Below the pieces are notes generated by a model. It searched no databases. It was not told the origin of the DNA and saw only the letters and a list, made by a program, of their open reading frames with translations. 7,234 nucleotides of DNA from Lachnospiraceae bacterium. GTDB taxonomy: Bacteria; Bacillota; Clostridia; Lachnospirales; Lachnospiraceae. The DNA is taken from positions 1 to 7,234 of the forward strand of contig JAGCCY010000264.1 in the NCBI GenBank assembly GCA_017651385.1, written 5' to 3'. Shown one piece after another: positions 1 to 6,493 of this stretch. The position numbers and the translations under genes are program-made. Positions within the stretch are counted from its first letter, which is position 1, and every line of letters begins with the position of its first letter.

Positions 1-6
1 GCAGTT

Positions 7-996
7 ATGTTATTTCATATTTTATGGTTTGTTTTAGGACTCATTCTCTTGATAAAGGGCGGTGACTGGTTTGTCGACGGTTCTGTGGGAGTGGCTAAAA
101 AGTTCAAAGTTCCGGATCTTTTGATAGGTGCAACGGTGGTATCTATAGGTACCACACTTCCGGAAGTTATGGTAAGTGCGACCAGTGCCGTTCAGGGTCA
201 CGGCGCAATGGCATACGGTAATGCCGTAGGTTCCGTAATCTGCAATACGGCGCTCATAGCTGCCCTTACGGTTGCCATCAAACCTTCAAAGGTTGAAAAG
301 AAGTCCATGATAGTTCCCGTAATATTTTTCTTTGCCGCTGCGATCATATACGCAGGAACGGCATACATCTCGGGTTCTTTTGAAAGACCTCTCGGTATCG
401 TACTTCTTGTAATGTTTGTGGCCTATATGGTGATCCTTATAAGACAGGCGATAAAGCCCGGTGCAAAGGCTGAGGAAGAACCTGTTGAAGAAAAAGAAGA
501 AAAGGAGCGTCCTTTCTGGCTCATACTTGTAATGCTCGTTGTGGGTGCAACATGTATAGCATTCGGAGCTAACCTTCTTGTTAACCACGGTACCGCGATA
601 GCGGAAGGATTGGGCGTACCCGAAACGGTCATAGCCCTTACTTTTGTGGCACTCGGCACATCGCTTCCGGAACTTGTAACGGCGATCACTTCGCTTGCCA
701 AGGGGCACGGAGCGTTATCGCTTGGAAATATCTGCGGAGCCAACTTATTTAACATAGTGCTCGTATCCGGATTGTCGGTAGCTCTGGGACCGTTTAAGAT
801 CAATCCCGAGCAGTTCAGCATGATGACGATAGGCGGAAAAGAGTATTACACATCTTTGGTGGTAGAGACTCCCGTAATGCTGTTCGTTATGGCTGTGCTT
901 ACGATACCCGCGCTTATAAAGGGCAAGCTTTCGCGCTGGCAGGGAATACTTCTTCTTTGCACATATGCGGCATTCTGTGTTTTCCAGTTTGTATAA
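7..996 (+). CDS. Calcium/sodium antiporter, CaCA family (YrbG-like)
   Basis: This is an inner-membrane cation antiporter, probably exchanging Ca2+ for Na+ or H+. The 329-residue protein is hydrophobic and has the two inverted alpha repeats that define the CaCA superfamily. Alpha-1 has GTTLPE at residues 48-53 and GNAVGS at 71-76. Alpha-2 has GTSLPE at 217-222 and GNICGAN at 240-246. Family knowledge makes E53 and E222 the acidic ion ligands. A highly charged Glu/Lys loop at about 150-168 joins the two halves and is probably cytoplasmic. Length matches bacterial YrbG proteins (about 320-330 residues). The frame stays open to the left window edge (two codons before this ATG), and only six upstream bases are visible, so the start cannot be confirmed by a ribosome site. 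It is chosen because the first membrane helix begins directly after it, as in the family. The gene converges on rqcH. Ion specificity cannot be read from sequence. Confidence 0.9.
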   Translation: MLFHILWFVLGLILLIKGGDWFVDGSVGVAKKFKVPDLLIGATVVSIGTTLPEVMVSATSAVQGHGAMAYGNAVGSVICNTALIAALTVAIKPSKVEKKSMIVPVIFFFAAAIIYAGTAYISGSFERPLGIVLLVMFVAYMVILIRQAIKPGAKAEEEPVEEKEEKERPFWLILVMLVVGATCIAFGANLLVNHGTAIAEGLGVPETVIALTFVALGTSLPELVTAITSLAKGHGALSLGNICGANLFNIVLVSGLSVALGPFKINPEQFSMMTIGGKEYYTSLVVETPVMLFVMAVLTIPALIKGKLSRWQGILLLCTYAAFCVFQFV

Positions 997-1017
997 GATA
1001 ATATCTTCTAAATAATA

Positions 1018-1051
1018 AATACCCTCATTACCGAAAAGTAATGAGGGTATT
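1018..1051. terminator. Hairpin terminator shared by two convergent genes
   Basis: A perfect 14-bp stem (1018-1031 pairing with 1038-1051) encloses the six-base loop CGAAAA. It lies between the stop of the antiporter (996) and the stop of rqcH (1053-1055), which face each other. On the plus strand the stem runs into ATTCTTATGCTTTTT, and on the minus strand into TATTATTTA. Both tails are U-rich but interrupted, so a bidirectional intrinsic terminator is the likely role. On the minus strand the stem starts one base after the rqcH stop codon. Confidence 0.85.
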
Positions 1052-1052
1052 C

Positions 1053-2786
1053 TTATGCTTTTTGTATGCCTGAAATGTCGGTGTCCATTACCATTGAATA
1101 GTTTGTGTAATAGACCACAAAGCCGGGTTTTGCATTGGCGGGCTTTTTGATGTTCTTTTTAACGGTATAGTCGATCTCAACCTTTTCGGAAGATCTTCCC
1201 GAAGAATAGTAGGCTGCAAGCTTTGCCGCTTCTTCAAATGCTCTGTCGGGCACCTCTTTTCCGTCGGTCTTAAGTATCACGTGACTGCCCGGCATCTTCT
1301 TTGCGTGGAACCACCAGTCATTGCCGTTTGCAAGCTCAAATGTGAGATGATCGTTCTGAAGATTGTTTTTTCCGACATAGATGTCAAAACCGTCCGAGCT
1401 AATATAGTGCAGCGGTTCGGAAACAGGTTTTTTCTTTTTCCCTGTCGCTTTGAACCTGATATAACCGGTATTTACAAGTTCTTCGCGGATCTCGGAAAGA
1501 TCGTCTTCAAGGACCGCGATATCAAGGGAGTTAAGTACCGATCTAAGATGTGCGACCTCGGCCTCCACGTCTTCGATTATGGTCGTTAGGTTTTCGGCTG
1601 TACGTTTAAGCTTTCCGTATTTGTCAAAGTACTTTTTTGCATTGTCTTTTGCACTGAGGGTGGGATCGAGCGGGATAGTGATCTTTTCGCCCGTATAGTA
1701 GTTATCACATTCAAAAGACTTTGCTCCTTCGGGAACATTATAGCCGTAGGTGTTTATAAGTTCGCCGTAAACCTTATATTTATCGCGCTTTTCGGTATCC
1801 TTAAGCTGCTTTTGCTGAAGATCCAGCTTTTTTATGTTTCTTTCAAGCGCTGTGGTAACTATCTTCCTTAAGTCCGTGGATTTTTGACGGATACGGACCA
1901 CGATGCTCTTTTCCTTATAATAATCGATGAGCATCGAAGAGACATCATCGTAGCTTCTTTTATCAAGATCTTCATATATCGATAAAGGAAAGACGCCGTA
2001 TTCCACGGGGATATTTTTATCAAGTACGATCTCCGGGGCAAATGAGCCCGATCTTATATCGTTAGTAAGTCCTTCAAATGCTTTCCAAAGATCCAAAACT
2101 TTTCCTGTCTCGAGCGAGGATGTGGAACTTTCGGCATCGATACCCGCACGGTGGCAGATCTCGCCGGCCATTATAGGAGAGAAGCCCGTATATGAACCAT
2201 AGATCGCCTTGGCGACAGGAAGATGGGCGTTCATGATCTTTGACACAAATTGTTCCTTGTCGGAAGACAGGGCATCAAGCTTTTCATCGGAACCCGGTAT
2301 AAACCACTTCCTGCCCGGTAAAACTTCCCTTACGGAGCTTATGTTATGGCTTATATGCTTGACCGAATCTATGATGTTGTCGTCTTCATCGGTAAAGATG
2401 ATGTTTGAATACTTGCCCATCAATTCTATTATCAGGGATTTTTTCTTAAGATCGCCCATTTCGTCAAGATGTTCAAGATCGAAGCGGATGACTCTTTCAA
2501 GTCCGGGCTGGGTAACATCGAGGATCTTTGCGTTTGTAAGATGCTTTCGAAGGAGCATGCAGAAATTGGGGGCCGTCTGGGGAGACGGCTTGTTATCGTT
2601 TGTTATGTAAACCAAAGGGAGCGTAGCATCCGCCGAGAGAAGTATCCTGAACTGCGTGGAATTACCCTTGATCGTGAGTAAAAGCTCATCTTTTTCGGGT
2701 TGTGCGATTTTATATATCCTGGTACCGTCGGTCTTTGCTTTGAGTTCTTTTACCAAAGCGGCAACGGTTATTCCGTCAAAAGCCAT
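1053..2786 (-). CDS. rqcH: RqcH, NFACT-family ribosome quality-control protein (fibronectin-binding protein A-like)
   Basis: RqcH binds 50S subunits carrying stalled peptidyl-tRNA and, with alanyl-tRNA, adds C-terminal alanine tails that mark the stalled chain for degradation. It is cytoplasmic; older annotations call it a fibronectin-binding protein. The 577-residue protein has full family architecture: an NFACT-N domain from residue 1 (MAFDG start, FCMLLRKHL at about 75-83, DEMGD near 108-112), two coiled-coil arms at about 290-345 and 380-440, and a C-terminal NFACT-R (DUF814) domain at about 455-570 with GKNNLQND at 472-479 and PGSHVI at 499-504. The DR pair needed for tailing in Bacillus subtilis (D97/R98) is E97/R98 here. 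An upstream in-frame ATG at 2816 would add ten residues, but it lies at the predicted transcription start. ATG 2786 has the ribosome site and matches the family N-terminus, so it is chosen. The gene is probably monocistronic. Confidence 0.95.
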   Translation of the reverse strand: MAFDGITVAALVKELKAKTDGTRIYKIAQPEKDELLLTIKGNSTQFRILLSADATLPLVYITNDNKPSPQTAPNFCMLLRKHLTNAKILDVTQPGLERVIRFDLEHLDEMGDLKKKSLIIELMGKYSNIIFTDEDDNIIDSVKHISHNISSVREVLPGRKWFIPGSDEKLDALSSDKEQFVSKIMNAHLPVAKAIYGSYTGFSPIMAGEICHRAGIDAESSTSSLETGKVLDLWKAFEGLTNDIRSGSFAPEIVLDKNIPVEYGVFPLSIYEDLDKRSYDDVSSMLIDYYKEKSIVVRIRQKSTDLRKIVTTALERNIKKLDLQQKQLKDTEKRDKYKVYGELINTYGYNVPEGAKSFECDNYYTGEKITIPLDPTLSAKDNAKKYFDKYGKLKRTAENLTTIIEDVEAEVAHLRSVLNSLDIAVLEDDLSEIREELVNTGYIRFKATGKKKKPVSEPLHYISSDGFDIYVGKNNLQNDHLTFELANGNDWWFHAKKMPGSHVILKTDGKEVPDRAFEEAAKLAAYYSSGRSSEKVEIDYTVKKNIKKPANAKPGFVVYYTNYSMVMDTDISGIQKA

Positions 2787-2790
2787 GATT

Positions 2791-2798
2791 ATCCTTTC
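2791..2798 (-). promoter_or_regulatory. Ribosome binding site fixing the rqcH start
   Basis: On the minus strand, GAAAGGAT lies four bases before ATG 2786. No comparable site precedes the alternative ATG at 2816, so this site decides in favour of the 577-residue product. Confidence 0.75.
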
Positions 2799-2805
2799 AA
2801 AACGA

Positions 2806-2834
2806 GTTTCGATCAACGAGTATTATATCGAAAC
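2806..2834. repeat. 8-bp inverted repeat spanning the rqcH -10 and start site
   Basis: GTTTCGAT at 2806-2813 is repeated in inverse as ATCGAAAC at 2827-2834. The half-site centres are 21 bp apart, about two helical turns. The pair brackets the -10 element and the predicted start of rqcH transcription. It could be an operator for a dimeric regulator, or chance; no protein partner is evident in the window. Confidence 0.35.
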
Positions 2835-2850
2835 GATGCTTTTCTGTAAA
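2822..2850 (-). promoter_or_regulatory. Sigma-A promoter of rqcH
   Basis: Read on the minus strand, TTTACA (2850-2845) is followed by a 17-base spacer and a consensus TATAAT (2827-2822). This is a near-ideal housekeeping promoter. Transcription should begin near 2815, leaving a leader of roughly 28 bases before ATG 2786. It suits constitutive expression of a quality-control gene. Confidence 0.85.
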
Positions 2851-2857
2851 TATTGTA

Positions 2858-2886
2858 TGGTTTTGAATCAATTTACACTGTATAAT
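2858..2886 (+). promoter_or_regulatory. Candidate promoter of the GH43-GH31 operon
   Basis: A consensus TATAAT lies at 2881-2886, about 60 bases before the GH43 start codon. A 17-base spacer would place the -35 at TGGTTT (2858-2863), which matches the consensus poorly, and no better hexamer lies at 16-18 bases. The perfect -10 with a weak -35 suggests a promoter helped by an activator, as often seen for sugar-use genes. The TATAAT also partly overlaps the small dyad TACAcTGTA (2874-2882). Confidence 0.5.
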
Positions 2887-2932
2887 CATTTTTGAGGGTA
2901 ATGGTATTAAAAGGCTTAAGTGCTTAAAAATT

Positions 2933-2940
2933 AAGGAGGT
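2933..2940 (+). promoter_or_regulatory. Strong Shine-Dalgarno site of the GH43 gene
   Basis: AAGGAGGT is a near-perfect complement to the 16S rRNA tail and lies six bases before ATG 2947. It fixes the start and implies high translation. Its first bases (AAG) also form the right arm of a small AU-rich inverted repeat, CTTAAaaaTTAAG at 2923-2935. Confidence 0.85.
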
Positions 2941-2946
2941 ATTTTT

Positions 2947-4449
2947 ATGAGGTATCAAAATCCGGTACTTCCGGGCTTCTATCCGGATCCCAGTGTATGT
3001 AAATATGGGGACAAGTACTATCTGGTGACATCGAGTTTTCAGTTTTTCCCGGGAGTTCCGCTGTTTGAATCGGACGATCTTGTGAACTGGACTCAGATCG
3101 GTCACGTTCTTACGAGAAAATCACAGCTTCCGCTCGAAGATGCGAGCAATTCCGGCAGCATATACGCACCCACCATAAGAGTCAATAACGGAAGATTTTA
3201 CATGGTCACGACCAATATATCTTCAAAGGGCAACTTCTATGTGTGGACGGATGATATATACGGCGAGTGGTCCGAGCCCGTATGGGTAGAGAGAGACGGA
3301 ATTGATCCTTCTTTGTATTTTGAGGACGGCAAATGCTATTTCATGAGTAACGGTACCGATGCAAAGGGCGACAGCGGTGTTACGCAGTGTGAGATCGATA
3401 TCGAGACCGGCAAGGTGCTGAGTGAGGTCGTGACCGTCTGGCACGGAACCGGCGGAAGATTTCTTGAAAGTCCGCATTTATATAAGTTTAAAGATACTTA
3501 CTATCTTATGGCCGCAGAAGGCGGTACCGAATACGGTCATATGGTGGTAATGGCATATTCCGACAATATCTACGGTCCTTTTACGGAAGTCAAGAACAAT
3601 CCGATACTTACCAACAGAAACCTCGGAGGCTATGAGCTTCAGGGCTGCGGCCACGGAGACCTTGTGGAAGACAATAACGGAAATATCTGGATGGTACATC
3701 TCGGTTTCCGTCAGATCGGCAAGTGGCTTTTGTATCATACGATAGGAAGAGAGACCTGCCTTGTGCCGGTTACGATCGCAGGCGATGAAGTATATGCGGG
3801 TTATAAGGGTACCACGACACTTACGGTCGATACCGAAAGGCTGCCCGATGATCTTGTGCAAAAGAAAGAAGAGGTCACCACATTTAAAAACACACGTCCC
3901 GGCAGGGAATGGATATATATAAGATATCCCCGGAACGGAAAATACTTATGGCAGGACGAAAGAGTATATCTTTTCGGCGTAAAGGATAAACTCGATGACG
4001 ATCTTGCGTATCCGACATTCATGGGCATAAGACAGAAACAGCCGGAAGGAAAAATGTCCGTTACCATCGAAGCATGCGGCGACAATGAGGCCGGCGTGAC
4101 TCTTTATATGGACAACCAGCATCATATTGATATCGGTGTAAAGAAGACTTGCGGAGGGCGCAAACTATTTAAGCATGTATCGATAGGAGATCTTTCCGTT
4201 GTGACAGATGAATTCGATATTCCTGCAGAGGGAAAGATCAGCGTGGATATCGTGTTTGAAAAGCTCCACTACGGATTCAGCGTAAACGCAGGCGGAAAAG
4301 AATATGATCTTGGCAAGAACCAGTCAAGATATCTTTCAACCGAGGTTGCGGGCGGATTTACCGGAGTGCTCATAGGATTGTATGCGCAGACCGAGATCGA
4401 TGATTCCGACACGCCTGCCATATTCTCGGATCTGAAGATTGAATATTAA
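2947..4449 (+). CDS. Intracellular GH43 beta-xylosidase / alpha-L-arabinofuranosidase
   Basis: This enzyme is predicted to remove xylose or arabinose units from xylo- or arabino-oligosaccharides by inverting hydrolysis. The five-bladed beta-propeller occupies about residues 1-300. GH43 catalytic positions are visible: general base D14 in YPDPS, the pKa-tuning aspartate D120 in GIDPS, and general acid E174 in LESPHLYK. The conserved GHGD motif has H236, which in the family contributes to the central metal or water site. Residues about 310-500 form a beta-sandwich like the C-terminal domain of GH43 subfamilies 11 and 12 (DUF1349-like), which helps close the active site. Total length of 500 is slightly below the usual 510-540. 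The protein starts directly at the propeller and has no signal peptide, so it acts in the cytoplasm on imported sugars. It is first in a two-gene operon with the GH31 gene. The balance of xylosidase and arabinofuranosidase activity cannot be settled by eye. Confidence 0.93.
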   Translation: MRYQNPVLPGFYPDPSVCKYGDKYYLVTSSFQFFPGVPLFESDDLVNWTQIGHVLTRKSQLPLEDASNSGSIYAPTIRVNNGRFYMVTTNISSKGNFYVWTDDIYGEWSEPVWVERDGIDPSLYFEDGKCYFMSNGTDAKGDSGVTQCEIDIETGKVLSEVVTVWHGTGGRFLESPHLYKFKDTYYLMAAEGGTEYGHMVVMAYSDNIYGPFTEVKNNPILTNRNLGGYELQGCGHGDLVEDNNGNIWMVHLGFRQIGKWLLYHTIGRETCLVPVTIAGDEVYAGYKGTTTLTVDTERLPDDLVQKKEEVTTFKNTRPGREWIYIRYPRNGKYLWQDERVYLFGVKDKLDDDLAYPTFMGIRQKQPEGKMSVTIEACGDNEAGVTLYMDNQHHIDIGVKKTCGGRKLFKHVSIGDLSVVTDEFDIPAEGKISVDIVFEKLHYGFSVNAGGKEYDLGKNQSRYLSTEVAGGFTGVLIGLYAQTEIDDSDTPAIFSDLKIEY

Positions 4450-4466
4450 AGAAAGAGGAGACAGAA

Positions 4467-6359
4467 ATGGTATCAAGATTTGTATTCGGTAACCCCATAA
4501 AGACAAATGCGGTTATCAAAGAAACGGCTTTGTCCGATATTTCGGCTGTGAATCCGCTTCTTAAATTCAGTGAGGATAAGCGTTCTTTTACGATCGACCT
4601 TCTTCCCGACGACAGTATATACGGTCTTGGCGAAAGCCTTCACGGGATGAACAAAAGAGGGTTTATCTATGTATCGAACAATACAGACCAGGTGCATCAT
4701 GATGAGAATCAGTATTCTCTGTACGGATCTCATAACTTTGTGCTGTTAAACAGATTTAAGGGCGTGAAACTGGGCCTTTTCGTGGATTATCCGGCTAAGA
4801 CAACGTTTGATATCGGATTTACCGACAAGGATGTCATGAAAGTATCGGTCGAGGAACCTGACTATACTTTGTATGTTGTTGAGGGAGATTCCGCGCTTTC
4901 CATCATCACGGAGTTTCGTGAGATCATCGGTAAGAGCTATAAGGCTCCGCTCTGGGGCTTCGGGTATGGCCAGAGCCGATGGGGATATAAGTGCACGGAA
5001 GATATCTTAAAGGTGGTCAATGAGCATAAAAGGCTCAACCTTCCGCTTGATTCCGTTTATATGGACATTGATTACATGCAGGATTACGCCGTATTTACGA
5101 TAAATCCCGAACGCTATCATTATTTTGAGGATTTTGTAAAGAAGATGAAAGAAGAGAACATTCATCTTGTGCCGGCAATAGACCCCGCTGTAAAGCGTCT
5201 TAAAGGTTATTTTGTGTACGATGAAGGCGTGGAGAATAACTATTTTTGTAAGGATGAAGACGGAAACGATTTTCCTGTTGCCGTATGGCCGGGGCTTGCA
5301 CATCTTCCGGATTTCTTTAAGCCCGAAGTCAAGAAGTGGTTCGGCGAAAAGTACAAGCTTTTTACGGATGTCGGAATTGACGGTTTTTGGAACGATATGA
5401 ATGAGCCCGCTATTTTCTATTCATCGAAAAGTATAAAAGCCGCTGCGGATAAGCTGGCTACTCTCAGGGATAAGACAGAGACGTTAAATCTTTCGGAACT
5501 CTGGGATTATCTTGATACGGCAAGCGGTCTTGCCAATAACGCAGAAGATTATAAGAGCTTTTATCATGAGATCGACGGAAAGAAAGTACGCCACGACAGG
5601 GTCCATAACCTTTATGCATTTAACATGGTTGAAGGTATTTCCAAGGAATTTAAGGAAATAGCTCCGGATAAGGAGATCCTTTTCTTTTCAAGATCGTCTT
5701 ATGTGGGACAGCACAGATATTCAGGTATCTGGACCGGCGACAACAGCTCGTACTATTCGCATATCAAGCTTATCTTAAGCCAGCTTCCTGGTCTTAACAT
5801 GAACGGATTTTTGTATGTCGGTGCGGATACGGGCGGATTTGCGTTCAACGTAAGCGAGCCTTTGCTCATGAGATTTATGCAGGTTTCAATGTTTACCCCG
5901 CTTTTCAGAAACCATTGCGCTTTGGGCTGCCGCGATCAGGAGATATATAATTTCAAGGATATAGATTCCTTCCGCAATATGCTCAACTTACGCTATGCGC
6001 TTATCCCCGAACTTTATCGTATCTATGAAGACTGTATCGAAAACAGTAAGCTCATGTTTACGCCGCTCGCACTTGCTTATCCCGATGACAGGGCATGTCT
6101 TGATGTGGACGATCAGCTGATGCTTGGCGATGACTACATGATCGCACCCGTATATGAAGCCAATGCAACGGGCAGATTTGTGTACCTTCCCGAAGATATG
6201 ACGGCTTATGTCTTAAAGTCGGATAAGGATTATAAGACCTTAGATATGGAAAAGGGATATCATCATATCGATATAGCGCTTAACGAGCTTGTTATCTTTG
6301 TAAAGAAGGGTAAAGAACTCAAACTTTCAGAACCCGCTTTGAATACGGCACTTTTGTAA
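4467..6359 (+). CDS. Intracellular GH31 alpha-glucosidase-type glycoside hydrolase
   Basis: This is a retaining alpha-glycosidase, most likely acting on alpha-linked glucose at the non-reducing end of short oligosaccharides. An N-terminal beta-sandwich (about 1-150) precedes a (beta/alpha)8 barrel (about 155-500) and C-terminal beta domains. Visible motifs are YMDIDYM at 198-204, the nucleophile motif WNDMNEP with D310, and the acid/base motif GIWTGDNSS with D425. The DMNEP form is typical of alpha-glucosidases such as Blautia obeum Ro-alphaG1; YicI-type alpha-xylosidases carry a different nucleophile context. At 630 residues it is a compact form without carbohydrate-binding or PA14 modules. 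It has no signal peptide. The start is supported by AAGAGGAG at 4453-4460, six bases upstream. Its gene follows the GH43 stop by 17 bases, so the two are probably cotranscribed. Linkage preference (alpha-1,4, alpha-1,6 or alpha-xyloside) remains open. Confidence 0.93.
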   Translation: MVSRFVFGNPIKTNAVIKETALSDISAVNPLLKFSEDKRSFTIDLLPDDSIYGLGESLHGMNKRGFIYVSNNTDQVHHDENQYSLYGSHNFVLLNRFKGVKLGLFVDYPAKTTFDIGFTDKDVMKVSVEEPDYTLYVVEGDSALSIITEFREIIGKSYKAPLWGFGYGQSRWGYKCTEDILKVVNEHKRLNLPLDSVYMDIDYMQDYAVFTINPERYHYFEDFVKKMKEENIHLVPAIDPAVKRLKGYFVYDEGVENNYFCKDEDGNDFPVAVWPGLAHLPDFFKPEVKKWFGEKYKLFTDVGIDGFWNDMNEPAIFYSSKSIKAAADKLATLRDKTETLNLSELWDYLDTASGLANNAEDYKSFYHEIDGKKVRHDRVHNLYAFNMVEGISKEFKEIAPDKEILFFSRSSYVGQHRYSGIWTGDNSSYYSHIKLILSQLPGLNMNGFLYVGADTGGFAFNVSEPLLMRFMQVSMFTPLFRNHCALGCRDQEIYNFKDIDSFRNMLNLRYALIPELYRIYEDCIENSKLMFTPLALAYPDDRACLDVDDQLMLGDDYMIAPVYEANATGRFVYLPEDMTAYVLKSDKDYKTLDMEKGYHHIDIALNELVIFVKKGKELKLSEPALNTALL

Positions 6360-6365
6360 GACCGG

Positions 6366-6399
6366 ATAAGCGTTCTTTTGCCTTATAAAAAATTTTTTT
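6366..6399 (+). terminator. Weak candidate terminator after the GH31 operon
   Basis: Seven bases past the GH31 stop, ATAAG (6366-6370) can pair with CTTAT (6382-6386) across an 11-base loop, followed by six A and then seven T (6393-6399). The stem is only five AU-rich pairs, so termination here may be inefficient. No better hairpin is seen before the next promoter, and some read-through into the MerR gene is possible. Confidence 0.3.
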
Positions 6400-6409
6400 A
6401 AAAAATTTT
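6387..6409. repeat. A/T-tract block, direct and inverted repeat; possible UP element
   Basis: The stretch is made only of A and T tracts. AAAAAATTTT occurs twice (6387-6396 and 6400-6409), and 6389-6398 with 6400-6409 form a perfect 10-bp inverted repeat around T6399. It ends 11 bases before the -35 of the MerR promoter. With its flank it covers the region about 40-60 bases before the predicted start site, where A/T tracts bind the alpha subunits of RNA polymerase. The tracts would also bend the DNA. Confidence 0.45.
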
Positions 6410-6419
6410 CAAATAATAC

Positions 6420-6450
6420 TTGACCTTCCGCTTTGTGGAAGGTTTATTGT
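6420..6450 (+). promoter_or_regulatory. MerR-type promoter with 19-bp spacer
   Basis: TTGACC (6420-6425) serves as a good -35 and TATTGT (6445-6450) as the -10, separated by 19 bases instead of the optimal 17. An over-long spacer filled by a palindrome is the hallmark of promoters activated by MerR-family proteins, which untwist the DNA to realign the two hexamers. Transcription should start near 6457, giving a leader of about 37 bases to ATG 6494. The MerR gene directly downstream is the obvious regulator, so autoregulation is inferred. Confidence 0.8.
6423..6443. promoter_or_regulatory. Palindromic MerR-family operator
   Basis: ACCTTCC (6423-6429) and its exact complement GGAAGGT (6437-6443) flank a seven-base centre. 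The dyad lies between the -35 and -10 hexamers, as expected for MerR proteins. The arms are the same as those of well-known CueR-type operators such as that at Escherichia coli copA. The binding protein is inferred to be the product of 6494-7135. Confidence 0.8.
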
Positions 6451-6493
6451 CAACGCAGGATAGGCCAATCCAAATAAGTTAAACGGAGTTAAG

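Noticed and set aside
423..821. Antisense open frame of about 130 codons inside the antiporter gene, and another at 286-708
   Set aside because: Both lie opposite a well-supported membrane protein, show no recognisable domain, and have compositions explained by the complementary strand of hydrophobic codons.
2209..2610. Plus-strand open frame opposite rqcH
   Set aside because: It has no family resemblance, and rqcH has intact domains, promoter and ribosome site on the other strand.
2787..2816. Upstream in-frame ATG extending RqcH by ten residues
   Set aside because: It would start at the predicted transcription start with no ribosome site. The extension is not family-like, while ATG 2786 has GAAAGGAT and the conserved MAFDG start.
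2796..2840. Possible CcpA catabolite (cre) sites containing AAACGA
   Set aside because: Only half of the cre consensus is matched; the second half fails at several fixed positions.
4467..6359. Sulfoquinovosidase or YicI-type alpha-xylosidase assignment for the GH31 protein
   Set aside because: The nucleophile motif WNDMNEP and acid motif WTGDNSS fit alpha-glucosidase-type members, and no sulfoquinovosidase QQRWE motif is present. Alpha-xylosidase activity is unlikely but not excluded.
6389..6409. A/T inverted repeat as a strong intrinsic terminator
   Set aside because: The stem would be all A-U with a very short loop and no following U tract, so it is too weak. An UP element or bend is more plausible.
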